NCBI RefSeq assembly: GCF_918797505.1 | Contig: NC_092797.1 | Span: 36,655,372-36,719,371, forward strand | Length of the DNA stretch: 64,000 bases | Reading direction: 5' to 3' | DNA from: Bemisia tabaci | Taxonomy: Eukaryota; Arthropoda; Insecta; Hemiptera; Aleyrodidae | Shown: piece by piece, positions 34,339-49,600 of the stretch | How positions within the stretch are numbered: position 1 is the first letter of the stretch | Layout of the letters: every line of letters starts with the position of its first letter | Translations under genes and position numbers: made by a program | The notes under the pieces: generated by a model | The model's database searches: none | What the model saw: the letters and a program-made list of their open reading frames with translations, nothing else | What the model was told of the DNA's origin: nothing

Positions 34339-36185
34339 TCTCTAAAACTGAAATAAAAAAAAAAAATATATAAAATTTAACGGATCTATTTTGTGTCCAA
34401 AAAAAAAAATTTTAAAAAAAAATGAGGTAAAAAAAAATAAAGTTACCTACCTATCTATGGAGTAAAATATTCTAAACTCATTCTCTTTGATCGCGACAAA
34501 CTGTAGGAGCCTAAGTTCCGGACAAGCACTTATGGATTGTAAAATAAATGCTTACAGCCAGAAACGAAGATCTCTTCTCAGGAATTTACTTACTTCAGCT
34601 AAAGGAGAGTAATAAAAAAAATACTGAACAAACTTGACCCTTCCTAACTATCTTTGACTGCCTTCAATTTTTAATTTGATTATGGTCTCTGCATCACAGG
34701 CAGTTTCGTGACAATCTTTCATGAAAATTGAAAAGTCTTGATTGCACATTCAAGCAATTTTGTGACGTATGCTTATCAAAGGCATTGTGACAAGTGTTAC
34801 TCTTGGAGTTTAATTTTGAAGGTTTTCAAAAAAATCCTATTCTCAAAAAGGGTGGAAAATTTCAGAGGAGCATACTCGGATTTTTAAGTATAAGCAGCTA
34901 GAAATGCTGAAAGTCAAACTTTACATATCGGAGAAATTAAATCATAGGTTGATTGGTGACACCAATCAAACGGCGCAACATTTTTCTGGATACATACTTA
35001 CTTAGGATATAATAAACAGTATTCTGACCTCAAAAACTGTTAATATACACTTGAAAAATAACTTCAATTGAGTGGAATATCAAAGTAGGTAGAGACAACA
35101 AACAAAATTGAAAGGCTTGGATTCACATTTAGCTCGATTATTCTTGTCACAACTGATACCTGGCCAACAGATGGAGAAATTTCATGTACCTACACTTTTC
35201 GTAACAAGGAAGCTGTGGAGCAAACTGTTTCAATGTTCCATGGACAGTTGATAACTTAACTTAAACTACAATCTCTGCTAATACTGCTGATTTGCTGCTT
35301 GGACATAAAATGTTAAGCACACACTCGTGAGAAACAGGCCTTATGAAAGCGCCAGGAACACTCTGATATCCTTTGCAAGTGAACTGTGGAAGGGATATCT
35401 CTTCATTTGGAAAAATTTAGACTGATGAAAAGTACACCTACTTGAAATAAGAAGATAATACTGATTCAGGATCATGGAGCAGCGTATGAAGTTAGGACAC
35501 TATTTGCAAGAGGGCATTTCGGACTCTATAAACTAGTTGAATGAGGCTTATCCTGGTAAACTACGGTTGAAATCATGGTGAATGTATTAAGGACAGAAGA
35601 CAACCACAAAATCGGTGAAGATATTTTGATAAATTAATTACTTATTTATTAATGATTAATGAAGAATGGAAGAATACCATATCTACACCATAGACTACCA
35701 TAAACACAAAACAATCACAAAACAACAAACTGACTTAACCTCAAAATCTGTCATAAACATAGTATAACAACTGTTGCAAATCAATTACTTGCGTACACAA
35801 GCGTACACTAAATTGACTGATACTTGTTTTTCTAATAATTATGATTTATTTGCTCATCGATACTGAGAGAGTAATGATAGTTTTCAAACATTAATTTTTT
35901 ATTATTATTATTTAGCTGCCGAATGGAAAAAAGTAAATATTTATTAATTGATTAAATCTGATTAAATCTCATTGTCATCCACAAGCAGTTGTTACAACTG
36001 TCTATGGACAGATAACCTAAAAAATTAAATAAAAAATTCAGGATGTTGACGTAATTTCCAGATTTCCTTTTCCTCGAAGTTCTCAGTCAGTTGCCGAAAT
36101 TTTTCCCCACGAATTTTGCCAAATTATGGTGTGTGCTGACGTGAAAAATTGTTGAAATTTGTAGTGCCGTATTTGTGAATTGACA
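34339..36185. promoter_or_regulatory. shared upstream region of RWDD4 and SELENOS
   Basis: The two start codons diverge from this 1.85-kb interval, which contains no exon I recognise, only AT-rich DNA and A/T runs. The two promoters and 5' UTRs must lie here; no TATA box stands out for either gene, as is usual for housekeeping genes. Confidence 0.4.
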
Positions 36186-39100
36186 ATGGACGAAGAAATA
36201 ATACATCCTGAATCTCTGGAGGAAACTACTCCTCCAGTGATCCTGAGTGCCTGGTCTCAAGGTGAGGGGTAAAAGCACATTTCCTGCATTTAGGTATCTC
36301 GTTACTTTTATTCCTCACTCTCCTCTCAATTAGTAATTTTTAAATTTTTTATCACCGAAGTCCTCACGATCCAAAGAGACCAGAAACTTCATCTGTCAAG
36401 CAAGCGCAAAGGTTCAAGTTCTAGAAACGTTCGTCTTAGCAGGCAACGGTTGGGTCTTACACATTTCCTTATTCAAATTCAGAGCTGCCTCCGAAGTTAG
36501 GAGCATCTCTCTTAGACGGGACTCAGTTATAATTGTTTATCTCCAGAAGGCGTAACACTTAACTACTTACTTACACCACATCTTGCAAAATTGTCACCAA
36601 CATTTTTTAGTACCTCTAATGATCTAGACACCTGGCAAGAAATGCCAACATTCAGGAACAGTTATTTTAAACACAATAACATTAACAGAAAGTTCCAGGT
36701 GTCTATGAAGAATGGTAGGTAATTTGATTGAGGGAAACATTGAATTTCAGAATTATCAGGTATTGACTCGAGGAAATTCCTAAAATGTGAACCAACTATA
36801 CTGAGGATATCTGAAAAGAATAACTTTTCACCTCATAATTTGGTTACAGGATAGCATCAAAGATAGAAATTCATCAATTTTTATCAGAAAAGCTGAATTA
36901 CCATATTCAGTCCTACTTCATTAGCAGTCCTGACACTTCTTAAGTATTACTACCTTTACCTCTAATCATTAAATATGTATTTGACCTTGACCTTTTCATT
37001 TACTCATTTGTTTCAATGAAGTTGATTTATGAGGTAGTCAAAGAAAACCTCATTGTATGTATTTTCTCCAGTACTGAAACATCACTGAAATACTAAGTTT
37101 CTCGTTTTACAATGAAAAATAAGTAAGCAAATCATATAAGTGGATCTACTAGCTACTATGCAGACAAAATCTGGAAAAATTCATTTTATAGCTTTATTTT
37201 TCCTCTCCTTGTAAATGGAAAGATTGCTTCTTAAAGCTTCTATTGTTCAGGAGATAGCAAAGATTATCTTACCAAATGATTCTCATATTTAGCCAGAACT
37301 CAATTCTCTGGTCCTCCTTGCTGGGTCTTTTCTAAAAACTTTTCATGTTCAATTTCTCCCAAAGGAAAGGAAAAAAAACAGAAAAAAAAGCAGTCAAAAG
37401 CTTGCAGCAAAAATGAAATGTGAAAGTGATTACTTAAAATAAAAGTGAATAGAGTCAACCCATAAAATAAAAATTAAGCCAGTACTTCTCTGAACACCTG
37501 ACCCTGTTTTCTGGGCAGATTTTGGTGGATTGGATCATTTTACCCTATCAGTTAATTACCTCAGAATTTTCAGTTTTTGTGGCTTCTGATGTCATAGGTA
37601 GTAGCTTGTTTGATTAAAACCAGTCCAGCATTTGAACATTTTTCTTTTCCCCTTTGGCAGGAACTGAATTCTTGGCCCAGTATGGATGGTACTTGGTTGG
37701 ACTGGGAATGATCGCTGCGTACGGCTGGACAAAACTGAGCCCATACGTTAATCAGCTGAGAAAGAAGCAGGAGGAAGCTGCCTATGAAGCTAAGTACAAG
37801 AAGAATCCTGATATCTCGAAAGCACGATTGGCAGCGCTAGAAGCCTCCAGGAAGAAGATGCAAGAGGAGTACGAAAAAAAGGCAGCCGAGTGGGCAGAGA
37901 AAATGAAGGAGGTGCGTTAACGATCCTGAGTTGTTAGCAGTACCTACAGCTTACAAATGATTTCATTCAGCTTTCAATAAGACAAAAATTAGCTAGCTTT
38001 GCCGCTCAATTTTCATTTTCTGTCCTCTCCAGACTCTGCCGGGCCAATGTCCTTTATCTTTTGGCTCTAGGCAAAGAAAAATGGTTAAAACCTGCTATCT
38101 TCAAATTTTTGAAGTATAACCCGCGCTTTGTATTGCTAGCAAGTGACTTTCTGAGAGAATGGAGTCGTTAGGTTTCAGGAGGTTAGGCTGCCCAGCAGGT
38201 AAGGAAACCCCCTATTTCATACCGGCAAACAATGAGAAGAAAAAGAAAAGCATATTAACAAGGTAGATACATACTAGTGATGAGAGTGGTCTCCTAGAAT
38301 GAAAGGGCATACTCACACCAAGCAATCTATCTTAGAAAATACCAATGGTTTGTTTATGTACATATTTCATGTGTTTCCAAATGGACTATCCAAATTTAAT
38401 GGTTCCATAGATGCAGCAATCTATAAATGCATTGGATAGCACATCTTTTTTGATTGGTTCATGGCAAGATCAACAGGCAGGTGCTTGCTTTTATTATTTT
38501 ATTCTAGGCTATCCTCATGGTGAGTTCTGAGACAATGAACACTTATCTGCATTTGTGAGTTACTAACTTCCTGCTCCATGCTGTCATTCTCATGAAGGAC
38601 CCATCAAAGTTATTGCACAAAATGCTGTATGATTTTTCTCAGTCCTATAGAAATTATTCTCTCAAACTTTTATACCTACAAAAAAATTTAGTAATAATCT
38701 CTTGGGAAGAGAAGTATCTGAAAGGACATTTTTAAACTCTACCATTGATATATGTGCTTACATCATCAATATTTCCTACATGCAACTCTGGAATGCCTTG
38801 AACTTTGGAGGGCTTTTAAGCTCTTAAAGTCTTTCAAAAGCTTTTCTTCAGCAGATTTTTATTTTTTCATGAATTTGAGAACTACATGTCCCAAAGTGTC
38901 CTCAATTCTAGATACTTCTTTAATTTTATGATCGCTTTTCCTGCATTTTATAAGTTTTATTTTCAGATCATGAGTCAAGGAGCCCACTTTTTCATCTTTT
39001 TAAAAATTTCCATTTTCAGAAAGAAGAAAAGAAGAAACAAGAAGAATTAGAAAAAAATAAAGATGTTCCTGTTGGCCGCACCCTAGGTGAAAGCTCAAAG

Positions 39101-40196
39101 TCCACCAAATCGCAGTTTAGACCAGGTATACCTGAAGGTTGTTTTATATTTAACTGACTAACAAAAATGTTTGGAAGACTCAGCAACTCAAGGTTTAAGT
39201 TGTCAATATTTTCTTGGTATTTGATTTTCTAAGTTCTGACTCTGCACTGTTATCTCGGGCTTTTCCCTGTGCTGTTCATTTAGAGACAGCAAAGCCAAGA
39301 GCATATTATCTCTTTTCTCGATCAGCACTAAAGGAGTCCTGAGGACTGATATTCTACAATTGATTTTGAGAAGTACAATCCAGATCTACACATTTCCTGT
39401 CTTAATTCTTCAAGTTGTAAAATGAGCAAATCATGGGACAGACCTACATATTTACAATGCTCCAAAGTGACATAGATCGCATCCATTATTCAAAAAGTAA
39501 GCAATGTATCAAGCTTATCTCAATATTATTTGAAAGGAGTTGTAAAAAGCAATTTTTTTTTTTTTTTTGTCTTGTGAAGATAAAAAATCTGCAAACCAAC
39601 ACCAAACTTTAACCGAATATCACCAACCTCATAAAGTGTCACCAACCTGTTAAAAGCAATGGAATGAAACCAATGAACAAAATTTGGTCAAGTTATGGTA
39701 ATTCGAGTCTATGGGGTTCATCACAAACACCTACAGGTTTTTTCAACAATTTACTTGGAACGTGCTGCTATAAATTCTCTGATGTTCTTTAGCTGACAAA
39801 TACTAAATACATTCCAATAGATGTTGCCAAGTAGTTCTTTTAGACAAAAGAACAACGGAAAAGTTTTATTGGCATTTTTCGGTGAATCATTGAAATTAAA
39901 AACCTGAAGCATTTGTACACTCAAAGTTTGAACTACCTTATCTTGGCTATTATCTGTTCAAATAAGCTAATCTTTGTCTCTTTTTTATTTACAATCTAAT
40001 GAAACTGACATTTAATTTAAAGGTTGGTATGACATCATAAAGTTCCAATGATTGACCTGCAGGAAGAGTCTAACAAACAATAAGCTTTACTGTCCAACTC
40101 ATGTTTGTTTCAGAATATTTTCCCCTCGCTGGAACTGGAGGCGCCGGGTACAGACCACCCAGGAGGAGCTGCTGTCCGGGCAGTGGCTGCGGATAA
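36186..40196 (+). CDS. SELENOS: selenoprotein S (VIMP) homologue with Cys in place of selenocysteine
   Basis: Exons 36186-36261, 37661-37911, 39020-39125 and 40114-40196 (phases 1, 0, 1) give 171 aa. In animals this ER membrane protein recruits the ATPase p97/VCP to Derlins for ER-associated degradation. A membrane segment lies around residues 30-48 (AQYGWYLVGLGMIAAYGW), then a charged helix with the VCP-interacting motif pattern R81...A-x-x-x-R89 followed by KMQEE (91-95). The low-complexity linker ends in a glycine-rich tail, YFPLAGTGGAGYRPPRR, closing PGSGCG. The penultimate residue, selenocysteine (UGA) in vertebrates, is Cys170 (TGC, 40188-40190) just before Gly and the TAA stop, so no SECIS element is needed. 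The vertebrate partner Cys in the GGAC context is Gly156; instead there is a Cys164-Cys165 pair. AATAAA signals lie at 40467 and 40701. Confidence 0.93.
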
Positions 40197-41734
40197 AACC
40201 TGGACATCAGTGTTTGCAATATTGGAATGTTCGGAAGATGATTGTGTGAGTGCATGTAAATGATGCTTGATTTTTAAAGACCAACCGCTAAAAAAGTTTT
40301 AATTTTGTTGAAATTTTTTGTTGAGGCATTCAAATGATGCCTCTTAATTGATTAGATTACATTTACCTAATCCTTTGGTTTTATGATCTTATTCCATATC
40401 CTATTATGTTTTAATCAAATGTAAGTGCATAATTTTAATTTATTAAGATGTTTTGATTTATAATTTAATAAATTTTTAGGTCTCAATTGCTTTATCAGCT
40501 TTTTCTCAGCGCTTACCTCTTTTCCTTGCATCTTAAGAATTCCAAGACCGAGAGCAGGACTGGGGGCGACCTGGCCCTCAGCAGATATCTCCTTCCCCTC
40601 CCCCCTCCCCTTTCAGAAGTTGACTTTACCTCCTTCACAAAGTTCAATGGATTTTGCAAAATAAGTGTGTGATATTTCTGACATATTGAAGTTGTACCTC
40701 AATAAATTTTATTGTATTTTCTAAAGAGAGCACACTATTTTCGGTAAAAACAGATCAAAATTTCTTACCTGAGATGTTTCAATTCTCAAGTTTTATCTAA
40801 GGACCCCCCCCCCCCCCCCTGAAAACTCCCCTGTAAAGCTGAAGAGGTCCTTCCAGACCTTTCTAATGGCTCCGCTGTGTCCCATTCTCTCCCTTACATA
40901 AAATTCCCAGCTCTATCCATGTTTAAGACTGTAATCTGGAAATCTTGTGAGATATTGTGCCTCTATTTACCGTATTTACCCGCATATCCTACACATTTTT
41001 TTCTTAAAGTTTCGGCTCTTAAATCAAGGGTGCATACGTTATGCGAGTAATTACGGTATTCCTATCAATTTGATCTTAAGACTTCAAGTTTTGCATAATA
41101 CATTACATTGAGGAGCTTATAAGTCGAAAAAAGGATTGATATATCTTACCTAATGATACCTCTATCACTTATGGATATATAATAATTTATACTCTTTATT
41201 TTCAAAGTTGGAATATGATCTTACTTACAAGGCTTCAACTTTTTAAAAGTAGATAACGTTTGACACACATCTGCATTTATTTAAAATTTTAAAAAAAAAA
41301 ATTAACAAAATCTCAAGATTAGAAAAGGAAATAATGATTACACATTCTAGGTAAAATTGAGGAAATCTGTCACATATTCGTGAAAGATGGGTTAAAAAAT
41401 CTGGAGCCTCCAATTTTTTGTTAAAGCGGTGTTTTTACTGCCTGCATTATCTTACAAATATTTTTAAAGAAGGAACTATTGTGAAAAATAGTACATACTC
41501 ATAAAATAAAAGTATCATTGATTTGATTCATGATGTGAATTGTATTCAGAATACACATTTACAATTTTGAATGGAACAATCAGTTGACTCTAGTTTTGGT
41601 TAAAGCCATTAAACATTAAAACCCAGTAACTTCTTCTCTGACAATACTTCAGTTTTCAAAACAACTGTAAGCTTGTCTTATCTTAGTTTAAGGATTTATC
41701 ACAGTCATGGTTTAGGCAGAGAAGTTAAAATTTA
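40197..41734. other. 3' UTRs and spacer between SELENOS and MRM2
   Basis: Tail-to-tail interval with poly(A) signals for SELENOS (40467-40472, 40701-40706). A C-run at 40805-40819 and AT-rich DNA follow; no further gene is seen. Confidence 0.5.
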
Positions 41735-44637
<2,903 letters not shown>

Positions 44638-46358
44638 TTTGCATTTCAAGTCAAGAGCATACACATTGAAGTTCACACTCGAGAAACATCAATAAAGTAT
44701 ATTAATTGTTGATGCCAATACAGGTGCCAGCCTTGATGTACTAAACTATGACTACCTATGAAGACTTGCATGGAAATGACTCTGCAATTTAAAAAAAAAA
44801 AAATGAATGAGAAACTGCTGGCAAAAAAATAAGGCTGGGGAATACAAACAGTCACTAAAATGTGTTTACTTTCAATGATCAGGAACTATGTGGAACATGT
44901 TTTAAAAGGTAGTAGGATGTATATTTCTATGGGCGATAATGGAAGATGGAAACAACATTTTTTTACATACTTTCTACGCAACACATATGAGTGTGTTGAT
45001 CCGATACATAGGCAGTGTAAGGATGATGTCTCTACTTCGACGGTGTGAGTCGGCAATCACATTACTCCGTTTGCGACGTCGTAGACTTCCTGTCATACTT
45101 TATTTTTTAAACTGAACAGTACTCAATGGCAATTCTTTAAAACTGCCGTGATTTTTCTTCTCTGTGCAAAGAAAATTCTGCATAAACTTCAAGGAATGAT
45201 GTCAATTTGTTCTCATTTAAAAAAATAACATAGAACTGGAGATTTTCAGAGACTGCAAACAAGATATATGATTGCAAACTTACGTTATCGACTTGTAAGT
45301 AAACACGAACAATAAATTCATTCATAAAATCAAAGACTTAAAAAACCACAGAATAGCCTCGCGTTGCAAACAGGGACTTGTTCTTTAGGATTAGACTGAG
45401 GAGCTATTCCTAATCACAAGAAACACATACTTTTTTATGAGCTGATCCGCATTGTTACTTGGGGAACATCATTGCCATATACATTGATCGTTAATGCCAA
45501 AAAAGTCCAAAATTGCTGATGCCTAGGGTATTTCGGTGTACTACTTACCCTAATTAACTACATCATGATGATGAAAACTTGTATGAAAATGAAATTGTTA
45601 TGGTCGTTGCAAAAAATGCAGAAAAGTTTGTTAAATCAGAGGCGTAAGTAAGTAGTAGTGCCTTAGTATTAGACCTCACACTGATTAAGAAACTCGAAGT
45701 ATTTGAACTGAATGCAAGGAGAATAAAAAAAGAAAATGTACAGAGAAAACGAAAAACAATTGGTAAGTGCCGAGGTACCAAGAGCGAACGGCCGCTACAA
45801 TTAATTTGCTATAATAACTAACTATTACGATTGATAAGGAAAAATTATCACTGAAGCAACATAACCTAAAGACAACAAAAACAAAAACACGTGATAAATA
45901 TATAAGAAACAGCCACTGTTGTCAAATTTGGCATCACGACACTATACGTCATTACTCATTACTCTCATTACAATTACAATCTGTATTGTTTATTCTATTC
46001 ATCAATACTTATTCTTATTTCGTCATCGTATATTAATTATTTAATCGTCCACAGAACATAAAATCGCAGGCGCTCAGATATGCAATGCAAAATATATAAT
46101 ATAATAGTTTTGACTGCTTTCATGGATCGGTCTCTTTTTGACTCTTTTGACTGTTTACGTTTACCTGTAATTCCTCGTCTCTGGCTCTCTGGTCTCTCTG
46201 AAAATGATCAGAATACACTAGAAGCGAGAACAGAATTCCTTCGAAAAATTCCGCGTATCATGGAAAAGCGTTCTACGATTCACAATTTTGTTCTCCAAAT
46301 TTTATCCTAGTTTGCGTGTGACGGTATAGTCTTAAAATATATACCTACTAGTCTGCCT

Positions 46359-46389
<31 letters not shown>

Positions 46390-46643
46390 CGAACATAAAT
46401 AAGTAATTAAAGCTCGATCCATTGTCAGTCATTATTAATTTTAGTGGTCGGAAGCGGTTGTTCCATGTTCGTGAGGTTTTCTTCAAAACATGACCAAAAA
46501 TAGTAATGATAATGCTAGCAGGTGTTAGTAAGTTGATCACATGACTTCGTACTCATGCAGGTGGTTCGTCGAAATCTTCGCCGTATCTGGGCCATTCCCC
46601 ATTCATTATTCACAAAGATGAATGAATCACCCACCTCAGTAGA
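44638..46643. promoter_or_regulatory. shared upstream region of MRM2 and SWAP70/DEF6
   Basis: A 2-kb divergent interval between the two start codons. It contains the second MITE copy (45037-45291), a 29-base A-run near 46359-46386 and AT-rich DNA. The promoters must be here but no core elements can be singled out. Confidence 0.4.
45037..45291. mobile_element. 255-bp MITE, second copy, upstream of MRM2
   Basis: Shares ends (TCGACGGTGTGAGTCGGCAA) and interior (in reverse, ATGATGTCAATTTGTTCTC and CTGCCGTGATTTTTCTTCTC) with the copy at 42186-42426. It lies in the divergent promoter interval. Confidence 0.8.
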
Positions 46644-49600
46644 ATGGCTGTTTTACTCAAAAATGTTTCCAACAGCATTTGGCATGCTTTTAGTGCTTTA
46701 CAAAATGATAAAAGTGGTATAGTTCTCAAGTCAAAACTGAAGGTAAGCCGTTGATTTTCTAATTTCAGTGTACTCAATCCTCAAGTTGAAAAACCTAACC
46801 TGTTGATTGCTTATCAGTACTCAACCACTTGACACATTTGTTCCTGCATCATTTTTAGCTTGTATCTCCATAGTTTTCATTATCTTTTTGTGCTCTCTGT
46901 GAGTGCTCTAGCTTAAAATAATAATCTCACTTGAGAATCTACTCCTAATGATGCGTCTGTGTTTCGTGCTATGCCAATCATGACGGCAGAAACACGCATC
47001 CGTACATACATACATGAGATTTTATTGATTCATACTCACCCACTGTGTTATCCTCCAGATATAAAAGTGTGCGTCCCACAGTTGATGTCTGTGAGGATTT
47101 TTCACATTACTTGTTTGGCCATTTGCTGTCCAGATTGTTTAAACGGAAGTTTGGGAGTTGCTTCCTCAGTTTCGATCAGACGGGTCAAGATGTACCATTG
47201 CCTCATCATTGACAGAAGAAAGTCAAGATAGTTCCTCTTACACCAAAAAAAATTAGGCTTGTTCATCGCCTTTTGTGCCTTGATAAGTTAAGTACTGCAG
47301 AAGATAGTTTTACAGATAGGTACTTGTTGATACACAGAATGAAAATTTTCTTCCCACTCTACAATTATTTCACCCTGTTTTTCACTGTAGGTCATTCACG
47401 CACCAACTACATAAGTATTTTAAAAGCGGTTCTCTAGTTTAGAAAGTATCTCCTCTGGATTTATCACAAATTTTTTTTATCCCACTTTATTTTTTCAAAG
47501 ATAATAGAGCGATCTTTAATGCTTGAAATTCTAATTCTTAAAATGCAGAAGAATTTGCCAGGATATTCAGGAGAGACTACATTATGTCACTTATAAACTG
47601 AAGATAAAATAAGTTGGTAGGTATGCTGGGAATTTTACTAAATCACACAAGCTGGCAGTACATGATTCCTAAGTTGCCTTCCTTTAGACACAATAATAAT
47701 TATTTTTCAGCTAAAATTGAAACTACCTTTTTTTTCTCTTTTAGGTTTTGACAGCAAACTTGGGAACGCTCTTGGATGTTTATGGCGTTGAGAAAGGCTT
47801 AGAGCATTTTCGAAGCACTCCTACTCTAAATTTTGAACATTTCAAGTACTATCTTCTCAAAGAGGTCAGTAACATAATTTTAAAAAACCACGAAACATCT
47901 TATTGGACCAATGCCAATGACTGGAACCTAAAAGTTGATTCCTTTTTTGTGTATTTTTCTCATGCAGAGATTATTACCTTAGGTTCACCTCATAATTTTA
48001 CTGCCCAGGAGGCACTAAGCTCTTAGATAATAATGCAGGAAACTTTGCGAGAAGCAAGATCGGGGCAGAAGTCAGAGTTCTCATTAATTTTTGAGCAACC
48101 ATATTCAATCAACTTTTTCTGTGTGGTGCCAAGTGAAATTTGAAAACTGGATTGAACATTTCAGAGTGATTTACAGTCTAAAACTCAGTTTTAGCTCTGT
48201 AGTCTTTTTTGAAGCCTACACAAACACAACTGCAGAAGAAGTGCATTGAAATTTTAACAATTTTGAATTCACTAAAAATTTGCCCCTTCACACCTAATTA
48301 CTTTGTGAAATTGAGTTTTAAGCCACCATAATGACAATAAAACTAATGAACCATAATAAAATTTCCCGCATCAAGAATGATTCTAACTAGAAATTATATT
48401 ATCGCCCACCTACTTGAATAGTAATAATGCTGAATGATTCAGGAAAAGCCTGATTCCTGTATGAACTGTCCAAGTACCTGCTTTTATTTTACAGCACGTT
48501 AGCATGGATGTATCAGATTTTTTAAATATCTTCAAAAAAAATTTTAATCCTTCAATCAAGTCTTTGTCTTTTCATCAGGTATTCTCCTCACTCCCAGAGA
48601 CAACTCCACTTATAATCCTTCGAGATCTAGAAGCTCGCATCGATGAAGTATGCTGGTTAGTTTGCAAGAAAGCATATTTAGAGCGAGACAATGCCATCTT
48701 ACCGGAAGATTGTGTCTACGAGCTGTTTCGAGTTTTCTGCCTTCTAGCTGATCTGGTGCCAGATCATTCAAATCCTAATGTATATCAGGTAACTTTAAAA
48801 TATTATGGAAATAAAATTAGCATCGACCCAACTACGGAGAGTTTCTCCCCAGAAACTTTGTGGTCATATTTAGCTGCCCAATACCAGCATCCTTAATATT
48901 ATTTAAGCAACTCAGAAATCTCCTCTTTTTAGAGGTGGCGACAGCCTTTTGTATTAAAATAGAGCTGCATCAAGTTTATAAGGAAGTCATTCTTTGTAGA
49001 TATGATATGAAGTTTTGTAAAGCTCCCTAAATTTTACAACTTGTTCATTTTTTGTCGCTGAACAGTGTAGAGGCAGTAGGTGCTGGAATTGTTTCACGCA
49101 AATTCTACTGTATATTCACTCATTTTTTGGTGGGAAAAACTTAACACATGTTTGTCTAGTTTGGTACAAATTATAATTCAAAATATTCAATCCGAGACGC
49201 ATTTCAAAACTTATTTTCTGTTTCTCTTGGGAATGGTTCAGTATCCTTTTTTTTTTGTTAATACTAGTGAACCTGTAAAAAAAGTATCACCATTGCAACA
49301 CATCAAAGTTTCTACTCTCTTTTTGTTTGTTTTTTTTTAAGAGAATATCAATATTTTTGTACAAAATTTTCCAAAAACACTTTTGAAAAGCAAAGAATTA
49401 TTTCATTGGTGCAATAAGTCATCCTTCAAACTGCATGATGTTGCAGGGAATTTTCTGTGTCTCAAATCAAGAGATGTGCTTTTGTATTTCATCATAGATT
49501 CACTAAATTCACTTTTAATCTGAAGTATTATCTGCATACTAGAGAAGCACACAAAGCAAGAAGCATTATCTTGTGAGGAAATTCAAGCCTCAGTTTTCAA

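Noticed and set aside
40188..40190. Recoded UGA selenocysteine codon in SELENOS
   Set aside because: The codon at the selenocysteine position is TGC (Cys) followed by GGA and TAA, so no recoding is involved.
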